Source: Streptomyces musisoli (GTDB taxonomy: Bacteria; Actinomycetota; Actinomycetes; Streptomycetales; Streptomycetaceae). Taken from it: a stretch of DNA of 64,000 nucleotides. The stretch covers positions 186,001 to 250,000 of the forward strand of contig NZ_JAERRH010000003.1 of assembly GCF_016741855.1 (NCBI RefSeq), given 5' to 3'. Both the position numbers and the translations under genes were made by a program. Below are positions 26,852 to 36,410 of this stretch, one piece after another; position 1 is the stretch's first letter, and every line of letters starts with the position of its first letter. The notes under the pieces are model-generated. The model was not told the DNA's origin and did not search any database. It was given only the letters and a program-made list of their open reading frames with translations.

Positions 26852-27685
26852 CTACGGGGTGTCGAACCCCGTCGCCCGCGTCTGCTTCTCCCAGTCGGTG
26901 ACCTCCGCGCGGACCTGGTCGAGATGGCCCAGCACCGCGCTCACCCCGTCGTCACCGAGCGGCAGCCGCAGCGGGGTCCGCTCGGCCTCCAGCGCGGCCA
27001 GGATGACGGCCGCCGCCTTGGCCGGGTCGCCGGGCTGGGTGCCGTCGCCGCCGGAGACGGCGCCACGGGTCTCGCTCACCTTGGCGTACACCCCGCTGTC
27101 GGGGCTCGCCCCGGCCCGGCCGGCGCCGAACAGGGAGGTGCGGAACGCGCCCGGCTCCACGATCAGCACCTTGATGCCGAACTCCGCCACCTCGTCCGCG
27201 AGCGCCTCGGAGATGCCCTCCAGCGCGAACTTCGTGCCGCTGTAGGCGCCGAAGCCCGCGAAGGACATCTGCCCGCCCATGCTGCTCATCTGCACGATGG
27301 CGCCGGAGCGCCGCTCCCGCATGTGCGGCAGCACCGCCCGCACGAGCGCCACCGGCCCGAAGACGTGCAGGTCGAACAGGTCCCGCAGCTCCGCGTCGGT
27401 GGTCTCCTCGACCGCGCCGACGTGCGTGCGGCCCGCGTTGTTGACCAGCACGTCGATCCGGCCGTGGCGGGCCACGACGTCCCGCACCGCCGCGTCGACC
27501 GCGGCCAGGTCGGTCACGTCCAGGCGCAGCGCCTCCACCCGGCCGGGGTGGGCGGCCACCAGGTCGTCCAGCCCGTCGGGGCGGCGGGCCGCGCCGATCA
27601 CCACGTCACCTGCGGCGACGGCCGCCTCGGCGATCTCCCGCCCGAAGCCACTGGTCGCCCCGGTCACCAGCCATACCTTGTCCAT
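26852..27685 (-). CDS. Classical short-chain dehydrogenase/reductase
   Basis: A 277-residue SDR. It has the cofactor motif TGATSGFG at the N terminus, the NNAG motif (VLVNNAGRTHVG), the catalytic Ser in VQMSSMGGQMS and YxxxK as YSGTKFALEG. The arginine pair in GAARRPD suggests NADP preference. Substrate unknown. ATG 27685 is preferred because GAGGGGG lies directly upstream; a start nine codons earlier is possible. No operon partner is evident. Confidence 0.88.
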   Translation of the reverse strand: MDKVWLVTGATSGFGREIAEAAVAAGDVVIGAARRPDGLDDLVAAHPGRVEALRLDVTDLAAVDAAVRDVVARHGRIDVLVNNAGRTHVGAVEETTDAELRDLFDLHVFGPVALVRAVLPHMRERRSGAIVQMSSMGGQMSFAGFGAYSGTKFALEGISEALADEVAEFGIKVLIVEPGAFRTSLFGAGRAGASPDSGVYAKVSETRGAVSGGDGTQPGDPAKAAAVILAALEAERTPLRLPLGDDGVSAVLGHLDQVRAEVTDWEKQTRATGFDTP

Positions 27686-27800
27686 GACATCCCCCTCTTC
27701 GTCCTCGTACACATCGGATACAGCATCAGCCCGCGGCCGCGGGCGTCGCCGGTCCAGGAGCCACGGCGCGGTGCGGTGCGCCGCGGCCGAAGCACGCCGG

Positions 27801-27932
27801 ATCCGTCCGGACCCCCTTCCGGGTCCTGTCCGGACAGGCCTTCCCGGTCCTGTCCGGACTCCCTTCCGGGTCCTTTCCTCGCTCCCTTCCGGGTCCTGCC
27901 CGGACTCCCTTCCCGGTCCTGTCGGCCCTTCC
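27801..27932. repeat. Intergenic tandem repeats of about 23-27 nt
   Basis: Around five imperfect copies of CCGGACTCCCTTCCGGGTCCTGT-like sequence lie between the SDR and ATP-grasp genes. The whole 27686-27976 interval otherwise shows no gene. Confidence 0.8.
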
Positions 27933-27976
27933 TGTCTGCCACGCTCCGGGCGACGACGCGAAGGGCCGGGCAGGGG

Positions 27977-28855
27977 CTAGGCGGGACCCTCGGCCGCCGT
28001 CAGGATCGCCTGCGTCACCCGCGGCAGCGACTCCGGGTGCAGCCACAGGAACAGGTTCGGCTCGACCAGCTCCAGTTCCATCAGGCGGGGCTCGCCGTCG
28101 TCGCCGTCCACCACGTCCACGCGCGCGTACAGCAGCCCGTGCGTGCCGGGCACGGACGCCAACGCCTTCTCGGCCACGGCGAGTTCGGCCTCCGTGGGCT
28201 CCCAGCGCTCCAGGTCCGGGTGGGCCACCTTGTCGGCGTCGTACGGAGTGCCGGGCGACAGGACGGCACCCTTCCGGCTGGCGTGCAGCAGCCGCCCGCC
28301 GAAGAACTGGAGCGCCCGCTCGCCGCGCACGTCGATGCCCGGCATGTACGGCTGCACCATCGCGGTGAGGCCCTCCGCGTGCATCCGCGCGAGCTGCCGT
28401 GCCGCGGTGTCGTGCTCGGCGGGCGTGTAGCGGGCGGCGAACCGGGCACCCGCGCCCGAGGTCGGCTTGATCACGAATTCGTGGCCGGCGGGCAGGACGG
28501 CCGGCTCACCGGGCGGTACGTAGCGGGTGGGCACGGTGGGCACACCGGCCGCCGCCAGCTCCCCCAGGTAGCGCTTGTCGGTGTTCCAGCGCACGACGGC
28601 GGCCGGGTTGGCCAGCCGGGTCAGCGTGCCGGTGCGCTCCACCCAGGCGGCGAACTCGGCGGCCCGCCAGCTGTAGTCCCAGGTCGAGCGGATGACCACC
28701 AGGTCGTAACCGCCCCAGTCCACCACCGGATCGTCCCAGTACCGCGCCTCCGCCTCGGCACCGGCGTCCGTGAGCGCCGCCGCCAGCACAGGCAGGTCGG
28801 TGTCCTTGCCCGGCTCGGCTCCGGGGTCGTAGGTGGCGAGGGCGATGCGGGGCAC
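27977..28855 (-). CDS. ATP-grasp domain protein
   Basis: A 292-residue protein. After an N-terminal preATP-grasp part (LVVIRSTWDYSWR) come NPAAVVRWNTDKRYLGELAAAGVPTVPT and FVIKPTSGAGARF (ATP-binding lysine and Gly-rich loop), then the metal-binding end RLMELELVEPNLFLWLHPE. This matches stand-alone ATP-grasp proteins related to the cycloserine enzyme DcsG, which ligate a carboxylate to an amine or close a ring. The substrate is unknown. The GTG start has AGGGAGC upstream. It is monocistronic. Confidence 0.82.
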   Translation of the reverse strand: MPRIALATYDPGAEPGKDTDLPVLAAALTDAGAEAEARYWDDPVVDWGGYDLVVIRSTWDYSWRAAEFAAWVERTGTLTRLANPAAVVRWNTDKRYLGELAAAGVPTVPTRYVPPGEPAVLPAGHEFVIKPTSGAGARFAARYTPAEHDTAARQLARMHAEGLTAMVQPYMPGIDVRGERALQFFGGRLLHASRKGAVLSPGTPYDADKVAHPDLERWEPTEAELAVAEKALASVPGTHGLLYARVDVVDGDDGEPRLMELELVEPNLFLWLHPESLPRVTQAILTAAEGPA

Positions 28856-29142
28856 GGCGGGCTCCCTGTCGTACGACGGTTCGACGATCGGTGCGGCTGC
28901 GAGGCTAACAAGGCCGACGGGAACCGGGACAGCTCATTCGACCTTCCCCTTCGCGGGGAGCCCCGGCATCGGTGGCGGACGACGAGGAGCGCGGGGTGCG
29001 CATGGAGCGCCCTCCGCCTGCGGCGGGAGGGCCGGTCACCGCCCCGGGGCCCGGTGCCCCTCCGCGGAACGCTCCGCTCCTGGTGTAGGAAGGGTGTTGT
29101 CGTCCCCGCAGTCGGCACCGCCGACAGTAAGGAGTGCGCCGC

Positions 29143-30627
29143 GTGTCCTCTCTCTTCCCCGCTCTGACGGACGGCCCGGGTGAGCGCCGCGAGATGGGGG
29201 TCCCCCCGGACGAGGTCTGGGGGCGGGTCGCCCTGCGGTTCGGCCCGCGGACCCTGACGTACGGCGAGCTCGCGGGCGCCGCGGGTGCCCTCGCCGCCCG
29301 GATCGGGGAGGCGGGCCGGGTCGCCGTGTGGGCCACCCCGGAGCTGGAGACCGCCGTCGCGGTGACCGGCGCGCTGCTCGCCGGGGTGGCGGCGGTGCCG
29401 CTCAACCCTAAGTCGGGCGAGAAGGAACTGGCGCACATCCTCTCCGACAGCGCGCCCTCGCTGGTCCTCGCCGCGCCCGGTGCGGACCTGCCGCCCGTCT
29501 TCGGTGAGCTGCCCCGCATCGACGTCGACGCCCGCGCCGCCGGGCCCGTCCCCGCGCAGCGGGCGGCGGACGGCGACCCGGCGCTGATCGTCTACACCTC
29601 GGGCACCACCGGCCCGCCCAAGGGCGCGGTCCTGCCCCGCCGGGCCCTCGCCACCACCCTGGACGCGCTCGCCGACGCCTGGCAGTGGACGGGGGACGAC
29701 GTGCTGGTGCAGGGGCTGCCGCTGTTCCATGTGCACGGGCTGGTGCTCGGTGTCCTCGGCCCGCTGCGCCGCGGCGGCTCGGTGCGGCACCTGGGGCGGT
29801 TCTCCCCCGAGGGCGTGGTCCGCGAGCTGAACGACGGCGCGACCATGATGTTCGGCGTGCCGACGATGTACCACCGCATCGCCGAGGCCCTGCCGGACGA
29901 CCCGGAGCTGGCCAAGGCGCTCGCGCGGGCCCGGCTGCTGGTCTCGGGCTCGGCCGCGCTGCCGGTGCACGACCACGAGCGGATCGCGGCGGCGACCGGC
30001 CGGCGCGTGATCGAGCGGTACGGCATGACGGAGACGCTGATGAACACCAGCGTGCGGGCGGACGGGGAGGCCCGGGCCGGCACGGTCGGGGTACCGCTGC
30101 CGGGCGTACTGCTGCGGCTGGTGGAGGAGGACGGCACGGAGATCACCGCGTACGACGGGGAGAGCGTCGGCGAGATCCAGGTGCGCGGCCCGAACCTGTT
30201 CACCGAGTACCTGAACCGGCCCGACGCCACCGCCGCCGCGTTCACCGCCGACGGCTGGTTCCGCACCGGGGACATGGCCGTGCGCGAGCCCGACGGCTAC
30301 GTCCGCATCGTCGGGCGCAAGGCCACCGACCTGATCAAGAGCGGTGGTTACAAGATCGGTGCCGGTGAGATCGAGAACGCGCTGCTGGAGCATGCGGGGG
30401 TGCGGGAGGCCGCGGTCACCGGGGAGCCGGACGCCGACCTGGGAGAGCGGATCGTCGCCTGGATCGTCCCCGCGGACCCGCAGGCACCGCCCGCCGCCGA
30501 GGAGCTGGCGGACCACGTGGCCCGCCGCCTCGCCCCGCACAAGCGCCCCCGCGTCGTGCGCTACCTGGAGGCGCTGCCGCGCAACGACATGGGGAAGATC
30601 ATGAAGCGGGCCCTGGCCGATGTCTGA
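29143..30627 (+). CDS. matB: Malonyl-CoA/methylmalonyl-CoA synthetase (MatB)
   Basis: A 494-residue acyl-adenylate enzyme. It has the P-loop-like YTSGTTGPPKGAVLPRRAL (about residues 150-168), ERYGMTETLMNTS, the hinge region FRTGDMAVREPDGYVRIVGR and the C-terminal catalytic lysine in NDMGKIMKRAL. The sequence matches my memory of the structurally characterised S. coelicolor MatB very closely, including LNPKSGEKELAHILSDSAPS. MatB makes (methyl)malonyl-CoA from the free diacid, ATP and CoA, supplying polyketide extender units. GTG 29143 follows AAGGAG. It overlaps the next gene by 8 nt. Confidence 0.93.
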   Translation: MSSLFPALTDGPGERREMGVPPDEVWGRVALRFGPRTLTYGELAGAAGALAARIGEAGRVAVWATPELETAVAVTGALLAGVAAVPLNPKSGEKELAHILSDSAPSLVLAAPGADLPPVFGELPRIDVDARAAGPVPAQRAADGDPALIVYTSGTTGPPKGAVLPRRALATTLDALADAWQWTGDDVLVQGLPLFHVHGLVLGVLGPLRRGGSVRHLGRFSPEGVVRELNDGATMMFGVPTMYHRIAEALPDDPELAKALARARLLVSGSAALPVHDHERIAAATGRRVIERYGMTETLMNTSVRADGEARAGTVGVPLPGVLLRLVEEDGTEITAYDGESVGEIQVRGPNLFTEYLNRPDATAAAFTADGWFRTGDMAVREPDGYVRIVGRKATDLIKSGGYKIGAGEIENALLEHAGVREAAVTGEPDADLGERIVAWIVPADPQAPPAAEELADHVARRLAPHKRPRVVRYLEALPRNDMGKIMKRALADV

Positions 30628-32296
30628 GCGGCTCTCGGCACGGGAGACCCTCGCGCTGGTGGCGGACGCGGGCAGTTTCCGTGAACTGCCCGCTCCACCA
30701 CGGGAGTCGCCGCCGGACGGGCCACTCCGCTGGCAGGGCTACGACGCCTCCCGTGCCCGCGCCGCCGCGCGCACCGGCGAGCAGGAGTCGGTCGTCTGCG
30801 GCACCGCGAGCGTCGAGGGCACCCGGGCCGTGCTGATCGCCTTCGAGTTCGGCTTCCTGGGCGGCTCGCTGGGCGAACGCACCGGGGACCGGCTGGAGGC
30901 GGCGTACGGTCATGCCCGGGAACACCGGCTGCCGGTCGTGCCGTTGATCGCGACCGGGGGCAGCCGGATGCAGGAGGGCATGCTCGCGCTGACCCAACTC
31001 CAGCGGGTGGCCCGCCAGTCCGTGCTCACCCGCGAGGCCGGTCTGCCCCAGATCGCCGTCCTGCGGGACCCGACGACCGGCGGCGGCTGGGCCACGCTCG
31101 GCGCGGGCGCGGACGTCGTCCTGGCCCTGCCCGGCGCCCAGGTGGGCTTCGCCGGCTCCCGGGTCCGCCCGCCCGGCGCCGATCCGGCGGCCTACACGGC
31201 GGAGTCCCAGACGGCGGCGGGCTCGGCGGACGCGGTGGTACCGGCACGGGAGCTGAAGGAGACGCTGGGAAGGTGGCTACGGCTGCTGGCCGGACCGCCG
31301 GGGCCCACACCGGCCACCGGATCCGCACCGGCCACCGGACCCACGCAGGGCACCGGACCGATGGCGGACACCGGACCGATGGCGGGCACCGGGCTCACGC
31401 CGGGCGCCGGGCCGATAACGGGCACCGGGCTCACGCCGGGCGCCGGGCAGACAACGGGCACCAGAGCCACGCCATCCACCGAACCCACCCCGGACACCGA
31501 CATCGCGCCGGGCGCCCGGTCCTTGGCAGGCACCGAACCCGCCCCGAGTACCGGACCCACGCTCAGCACCGGGTCCATGGCGGCCATCGAACCCACGCCG
31601 GGCATTTGGCCCACTGCGGGCATCGATCCCGCCCCGGTGCCGTTCGCCCTCGGGCGGGCCGGGCTGCCCGGCAGCGGGTGGGAGGCCGTCGGGCGGGCCC
31701 GGGCTCCCGAACGGCCGCGTGCACGCGCGTACCTGGACGCCTACTTCGGCGAACGGGTGCTGCTCGGCGGTGACCGGTGCGGCGGCCGCGATCCCGACGG
31801 GATGCTGTGCGGGTTCGGTGAGCGGGACGGCCGTACCGTGGCCTACGCGGCGCAGACCGGGACGGCGACCCGGCCCGCCGGGTACCGCACCGCCGCCCGG
31901 CTGATCCGGCTCGCGGACCGGCTCGGCATCCCGGTGCTGACGCTGGTGGACACCCCGGGCGCCGCCAACGACGCGGAGGCGGAACGGCAGGGGGCCGGGG
32001 CCGCGATCGCCGAGGTGTTCGCGGCCGTGGCCGCCGCGCGGGTGCCGGTCACCACGCTGGTCATCGGCGAGGGCGGCTCCGGCGGGGCGCTCGCACTGGC
32101 CGCGCCCGGCAACACCTGGGCCACGCCGGACAGCTACTTCTCGGTGATCGCGCCCGAACTCGCGGCGGCGATCCTCAAGCGTCCGCCCGAGGCCGTGGAG
32201 GCGACCGCGGACGAGCTGCGCATCCGGCCGCAGGACCTGGTGGAACTGGGAGTGGTCCGCGGCGTAGTCGCCCCCGCGAACCACCCCCGGCCCTGA
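30620..32296 (+). CDS. Fused carboxyltransferase (AccD-like plus AccA-like) with repeat linker
   Basis: A 558-residue protein. Residues about 1-215 resemble the beta half of acetyl-CoA carboxyltransferase (GGSRMQEGMLALTQLQR, GGGWATLGAGADVVLALPGAQVGFAGSR). Residues about 340-558 resemble the alpha half (TLVDTPGAANDAEAERQGAG, IGEGGSGGALALAAPGNTW, DSYFSVIAPELAAAILKR). Between them is a roughly 110-residue Thr/Gly/Pro/Ala-rich linker (31297-31630) of short repeats like TGPMA and TGLTPGAG. The AccD zinc finger is missing. The 8-nt overlap with matB links it to malonyl-CoA metabolism. It may act as an acyl-CoA carboxyltransferase or decarboxylase subunit; no biotin carboxylase gene is nearby. Confidence 0.82.
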   Translation: MSERLSARETLALVADAGSFRELPAPPRESPPDGPLRWQGYDASRARAAARTGEQESVVCGTASVEGTRAVLIAFEFGFLGGSLGERTGDRLEAAYGHAREHRLPVVPLIATGGSRMQEGMLALTQLQRVARQSVLTREAGLPQIAVLRDPTTGGGWATLGAGADVVLALPGAQVGFAGSRVRPPGADPAAYTAESQTAAGSADAVVPARELKETLGRWLRLLAGPPGPTPATGSAPATGPTQGTGPMADTGPMAGTGLTPGAGPITGTGLTPGAGQTTGTRATPSTEPTPDTDIAPGARSLAGTEPAPSTGPTLSTGSMAAIEPTPGIWPTAGIDPAPVPFALGRAGLPGSGWEAVGRARAPERPRARAYLDAYFGERVLLGGDRCGGRDPDGMLCGFGERDGRTVAYAAQTGTATRPAGYRTAARLIRLADRLGIPVLTLVDTPGAANDAEAERQGAGAAIAEVFAAVAAARVPVTTLVIGEGGSGGALALAAPGNTWATPDSYFSVIAPELAAAILKRPPEAVEATADELRIRPQDLVELGVVRGVVAPANHPRP

Positions 32297-32319
32297 GCCA
32301 CGAGCGCCTGAGCCACGGA

Positions 32320-32480
32320 CCCGGGCGAGGCGTCGTCGGACCCGCGGACCATCCGCGACCCGAGCCACCCCAAGCCCCGAGCCACCAGACCACCCCAAGC
32401 GCTGGGCCACCGGACCGGTCCCGGCCCCGAGCCGCTGGACCCAGGCCCCCGGGCGAGGCGTCGTCGGGCCCGCGGACCAC
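32320..32480. repeat. Direct repeat pair in intergenic region
   Basis: The sequence CCCGGGCGAGGCGTCGTCGG and following bases occur at 32320 and again at 32448, differing at few positions. Between and around them GAGCCAC-type short repeats fill 32297-32553, with no gene. Confidence 0.75.
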
Positions 32481-32553
32481 CCCGCGGCCCCGGCCCCGCC
32501 CCTGAGCCACCGGTCCTCTCCCGGCTCTCTGGACCACCGGCCCCGGCCCCGGG

Positions 32554-35500
32554 CTACCGGACCGTCAGCGCTCGGATGATCTCCTGGGTCACCGAGCCGC
32601 CCTTGTCGTCGTGGGCCGAGGCCCGCAGGGAGACATGGGCGGCCTCGCGGGGCACGGACAGCGTGCCGTGCCAGGAGGCGCCCCGGCCGGCGGTCAGCGG
32701 GACCGTCCGCCAGGTCGTGCCGTCGTCGTACGACACCTCCAGCCGGCCGCCGCCGAGGGTGCCGGTGCCGGCCGCCCCCGCCACGTACCCGGCGCCGATC
32801 CCGACCGGGATCCGGTGTCCGCCGCGCACCGTGCCGGCGAGGTCCGTGTCGACGTCGAAGGCGAGGTTGACGAGCGGCAGGTAGGTCCAGTGGTCCTCCG
32901 GGGTGGCCGCGGACCGGAAGGTCCACTCGGTGTGGCCCTTCGTGGCGGGCTGCCACCGGCCGGCGTCCAGCGCGGTGTCGGTGACCACCTTGTAGGCGCG
33001 TTCGTCGGCGGGCGCGTCCCAGACGTAGGCGGCGGAGCCGCTGCCCCGGTCGACGAGCGTGCCGTCCAGGTAGACGGCGGTGGTCTGGCTCATCCCGCTG
33101 CCGTCGCTCCACACGTCGCCGAAGCCGGTGTGGTCGGGCCCGGAGTCGCCCCACCCGGGGGTGTTCAACTGGATCCGGTTCCCGGCGCGTTGCTGCCCCC
33201 AGCCCAGCCCGGTGCCCAGCCACGGGTGCCACACCGGACGGAACCAGTGCAGCTCCGGACGCGACCCGCCGTCGTACCGCACCAGGCCGCCGCGCTCCTC
33301 CAGCGCGCCGTCGCGGGCGGTGACGGACTCGTGCCACAGCTGCCCGGGGCCGGTGGAGACGTAGTCGGTGCGCTCGGCGGGCAGGTCGACGCGCTCGGGG
33401 AAACCGAGGCCGATCGGGAAGGTGTCGGTGATCGAGTACCGGAACTCGCCGCCGTCCACCGGTTCCGCCGCGTGGAACGCGACGTGGACGGCGGCGAGCT
33501 GCCGGCCGGAGGGTGCGTAGGTGAGGTCCCGGTCCGGGATCGCGCCCCGGTGGCCCTCGGACAGGTCGTACACGTAGGGCGGGTTGCGGGTGCCGGTCAT
33601 GTCGACGCGTCCGGCCGCCCGCAGCCGGGCCGCGTCCGCCCGGTTCACCGTGGCGATCTGGAGCGGCCGGCCGGCGTTGTCGTCGGTGCCCCACCAGGCC
33701 ATCAGCCGGCCGGGCGCGTCGTCCGTCACGAACAGCGCCCGGGCGCCCGCGTCCTGGGCGGCCTGGGCGAGGGCGGCGGGGTCGGCGCCGTCGGCGAGGC
33801 GGGCGAGCACCGCCTTGCCCGACACGCCGGTGAGCAGCCCGTCCCCGACGTCGACGAGCGGCAGCCGGGTGCGCCCCTCGAGCAGGGTGCCGCCGGCCTG
33901 TACGGTCGCCTCGCCGATCCCCTCGACCTCCAGCCGAGGCTTGGCGAGCCGCCACACGGTGCGGTACTCGAAGGTGCCCCGGGTGACCTTCCGGGTGGGG
34001 GCCGCGAAGACGCTGTCGTAGGTCAGGGGCACCTGGACCGCTTCGAACAGGTCCGCACCGTCCGCCGTCCGGTCGTACTCCATGAGCAGCTGGTGCGTCT
34101 CCGTGCGCCGGGCGACGTCCGCCCCGACCTCCCGCAGCTCGCGCCCGTCCAGGGTGACCTCGCGGTCGCGGTCGAGGGAGATCTCGGGGGCCGCGAGGAA
34201 GCCGAGGCCGAGCGAGTCGGCGCCGTGGCTGCCGCGCACGTCGAGGAAGGAGGCCACGCTGTACGTGCCCGGCTCCAGCCGGAGTTCGAGGGTTCCGGAG
34301 TCACCGACGTGCGCGGGCGCGGCCTCCTCGCCCGCGGCGAGCCGCTGCACGGTGAGGTCGGCGGCCGTGGGCGCGCCGTCGCGGTCCTTCACATGGACGG
34401 TGAGCGTGTACCGCTCCTCCTCCTTGACCAGGCCGAACACGGTGTGCGCGAGCGGCGTGCCGTCGGGGCCGGTTGCCACGATCTGCCCGCTCGTCTCCCC
34501 CACCGGTGCCTTCGAGCCGTCGCCGGTGACGGTGGTGGACGCGGTGCCGTGGGCGGGGACGGTGAGGGTGTCCCGGGCGAGTTCGGCGACGCCGTCCGGC
34601 GCGCCCTGCACCGACAGCTTCAGCGGGACCGGCGCGTCGGACCGGTTGGTGTAGGTGACGGTCCGGGTGACCGGCTTGTCCGCGTCGTACGGCCAGCTGT
34701 GGAAGCCGAGGTCTGCGCTGCCGGTGGCGGTGACGTCCGCCCGCACCGCCTCGGGCACGCTCAGCCGCCCCGCGCCGAGCACATAGGCGGACGCGTCGAG
34801 CCGGCCGGAGGTGGACATCAGCGCGTCCTTCAGCCGGTCGCCGGTCCAGTCGGGGTGTTCCTCGGCGAGCAGGGCGGCCACTCCCGCGACATGCGGGGTC
34901 GCCATGGAGGTGCCGCTCATGGAGGTGTAGTAGCCGCTGCCGGGGACGAGTTGGGAGCGGGCGGCGAGGATGTCGACGCCGGGGGCCGATATGTCGGGCT
35001 TCAGGGCGTTGTCGCCGAACCGGGGCCCGGCGGAGGTGAAGTAGGCCGGCTGGTCGGCGGAGTCCACCGCGGCGACGGTGAGGGCGGCGTCGGCGGCGCC
35101 GGGCGAGCCGATGGAGGAGGGAGCGCCCGTGTTGCCGGCGGCGACGACGAAGAGCGCCCCGGTCTCCCGCGAGAGGGTGTTCACCGCCTGCGCCATCGGG
35201 TCGGTGCCGTCGCTGGCCTCCGTCGAGCCCAGACTCATGGAGACGATCCTGGCGTGCACGTCCCGTGCCGCCCACTCCATCCCCGCGATGATCTGGGACT
35301 CGCTGCCCGAGCCCTGGTCGCCGAGCACCTTGCCGACGGCGAGCGTGGCGCCGGGCGCGACCCCCTTCTCCCTGCCGTCGGAGGCGGCGCCGCTGCCGCC
35401 GACGGTGGAGGTGACGTGGGTGCCGTGGCCGTTGCGGTCGGCGACCTCCTGCCCCTCGACGAAGCTCCTGGCGGCGGTGACCCGGTCCTTCAGGTCGGGG

Positions 35501-36186
35501 TGGGAGAGGTCGGCGCCGGTGTCCAGGACGGCGACGGTGACGCCCTTGCCGGTCAGCCCCGCCGCCCAGGCCGCCTCCGTGCCGATCTGGGCGTTGCTCT
35601 CGGCCATGTCGGCCTCGACCCGCCCGTCCAGCCACACCTTGTCGATGCCGGGGGCCCGGGTGAACGACCGCCAGAAGGCGCGTCCCCTGCCGGCCTCCAC
35701 GGCGGCACCGCGCAGGCTGGGCAGGGCGCGGATCCGCTCGGCGCCTGCGGGGGTCGCGGCCCGCGCGTTCCTGTCGTAGGTGACGATCAGCGGCAGCGCG
35801 TCGGCCTCGGCGTCGGTGAGCCCCTGCCGGATCAGCCCGCCGACGTCGAACAGCCGCCGGTCCAGTGTGCCGGCGCGCAGATACGGCAGCGCCTCGTCCG
35901 GTACGACGGTGAGGTGGCCGTCGCTCGAACCGGTCCGTACGGCGCCGGTGGCCCCGCGGGGCCGCTGAACGGTGACGGTCTTCCTGCCCTGGCCGAGATC
36001 GGTGACGGTCACCTTGTCGCCGGTGACGAGGGTGACGGTCGTGGGGGTGGTGGCGGGGGTGGTGGCGCCGGCCGGGGGGTGTGCGGCCGAAGTCCCTCGC
36101 GCATGCGCGGGGCCGGCCGGGAGCAGGGCGCTCACCAGCGCCGCCGCCAGCAGAGCCGTGCCGCGTCTGACTGGTCCTGTGCTCAT
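32554..36186 (-). CDS. Large secreted S8 (subtilisin-family) peptidase
   Basis: A 1210-residue exported protease. The signal peptide is at 1-29 (ALLAAALVSALLPAGPAHA), followed by a propeptide to about 180. The catalytic triad lies in AVLDTGADLSHPDL (Asp, about residue 220), NGHGTHVTSTVGGSG (His, about 253) and MSGTSMATPHVAGVAALL (Ser, about 425), with the oxyanion Asn in VVAAGNTGAP. Downstream are long beta-rich domains with a PA-like section (GARALFVTDDAPGR). It probably degrades extracellular protein during mycelial growth. There is no sorting signal, so it is probably released. It is divergent from the conflict-like cassette at 36411. Confidence 0.92.
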   Translation of the reverse strand: MSTGPVRRGTALLAAALVSALLPAGPAHARGTSAAHPPAGATTPATTPTTVTLVTGDKVTVTDLGQGRKTVTVQRPRGATGAVRTGSSDGHLTVVPDEALPYLRAGTLDRRLFDVGGLIRQGLTDAEADALPLIVTYDRNARAATPAGAERIRALPSLRGAAVEAGRGRAFWRSFTRAPGIDKVWLDGRVEADMAESNAQIGTEAAWAAGLTGKGVTVAVLDTGADLSHPDLKDRVTAARSFVEGQEVADRNGHGTHVTSTVGGSGAASDGREKGVAPGATLAVGKVLGDQGSGSESQIIAGMEWAARDVHARIVSMSLGSTEASDGTDPMAQAVNTLSRETGALFVVAAGNTGAPSSIGSPGAADAALTVAAVDSADQPAYFTSAGPRFGDNALKPDISAPGVDILAARSQLVPGSGYYTSMSGTSMATPHVAGVAALLAEEHPDWTGDRLKDALMSTSGRLDASAYVLGAGRLSVPEAVRADVTATGSADLGFHSWPYDADKPVTRTVTYTNRSDAPVPLKLSVQGAPDGVAELARDTLTVPAHGTASTTVTGDGSKAPVGETSGQIVATGPDGTPLAHTVFGLVKEEERYTLTVHVKDRDGAPTAADLTVQRLAAGEEAAPAHVGDSGTLELRLEPGTYSVASFLDVRGSHGADSLGLGFLAAPEISLDRDREVTLDGRELREVGADVARRTETHQLLMEYDRTADGADLFEAVQVPLTYDSVFAAPTRKVTRGTFEYRTVWRLAKPRLEVEGIGEATVQAGGTLLEGRTRLPLVDVGDGLLTGVSGKAVLARLADGADPAALAQAAQDAGARALFVTDDAPGRLMAWWGTDDNAGRPLQIATVNRADAARLRAAGRVDMTGTRNPPYVYDLSEGHRGAIPDRDLTYAPSGRQLAAVHVAFHAAEPVDGGEFRYSITDTFPIGLGFPERVDLPAERTDYVSTGPGQLWHESVTARDGALEERGGLVRYDGGSRPELHWFRPVWHPWLGTGLGWGQQRAGNRIQLNTPGWGDSGPDHTGFGDVWSDGSGMSQTTAVYLDGTLVDRGSGSAAYVWDAPADERAYKVVTDTALDAGRWQPATKGHTEWTFRSAATPEDHWTYLPLVNLAFDVDTDLAGTVRGGHRIPVGIGAGYVAGAAGTGTLGGGRLEVSYDDGTTWRTVPLTAGRGASWHGTLSVPREAAHVSLRASAHDDKGGSVTQEIIRALTVR

Positions 36187-36410
36187 CCACGCCTCTTCTC
36201 GTGTGTGTCGAGCGTGTCGCGTGCAGGGACGAGTGTGATGTGCCGTTTCCTGAACAGGAGTTGATCGTTCCTGACGGAAAGGCGCCCTGGCGGGTTCTCG
36301 CCAACCTCGGACGCGGCCTTGCCACTGGCGTTTTCCGATGGGACACCCGAAGCACCGTCCGTAACATAGGAGTTGTCACGAGTCACGGACGAGGGGGAGC
36401 GAGCGTCGCC

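Noticed and set aside
32611..36264. A 1217-codon plus-strand frame opposite the subtilase
   Set aside because: Shadow of the protease gene; no ribosome-binding site or domain.
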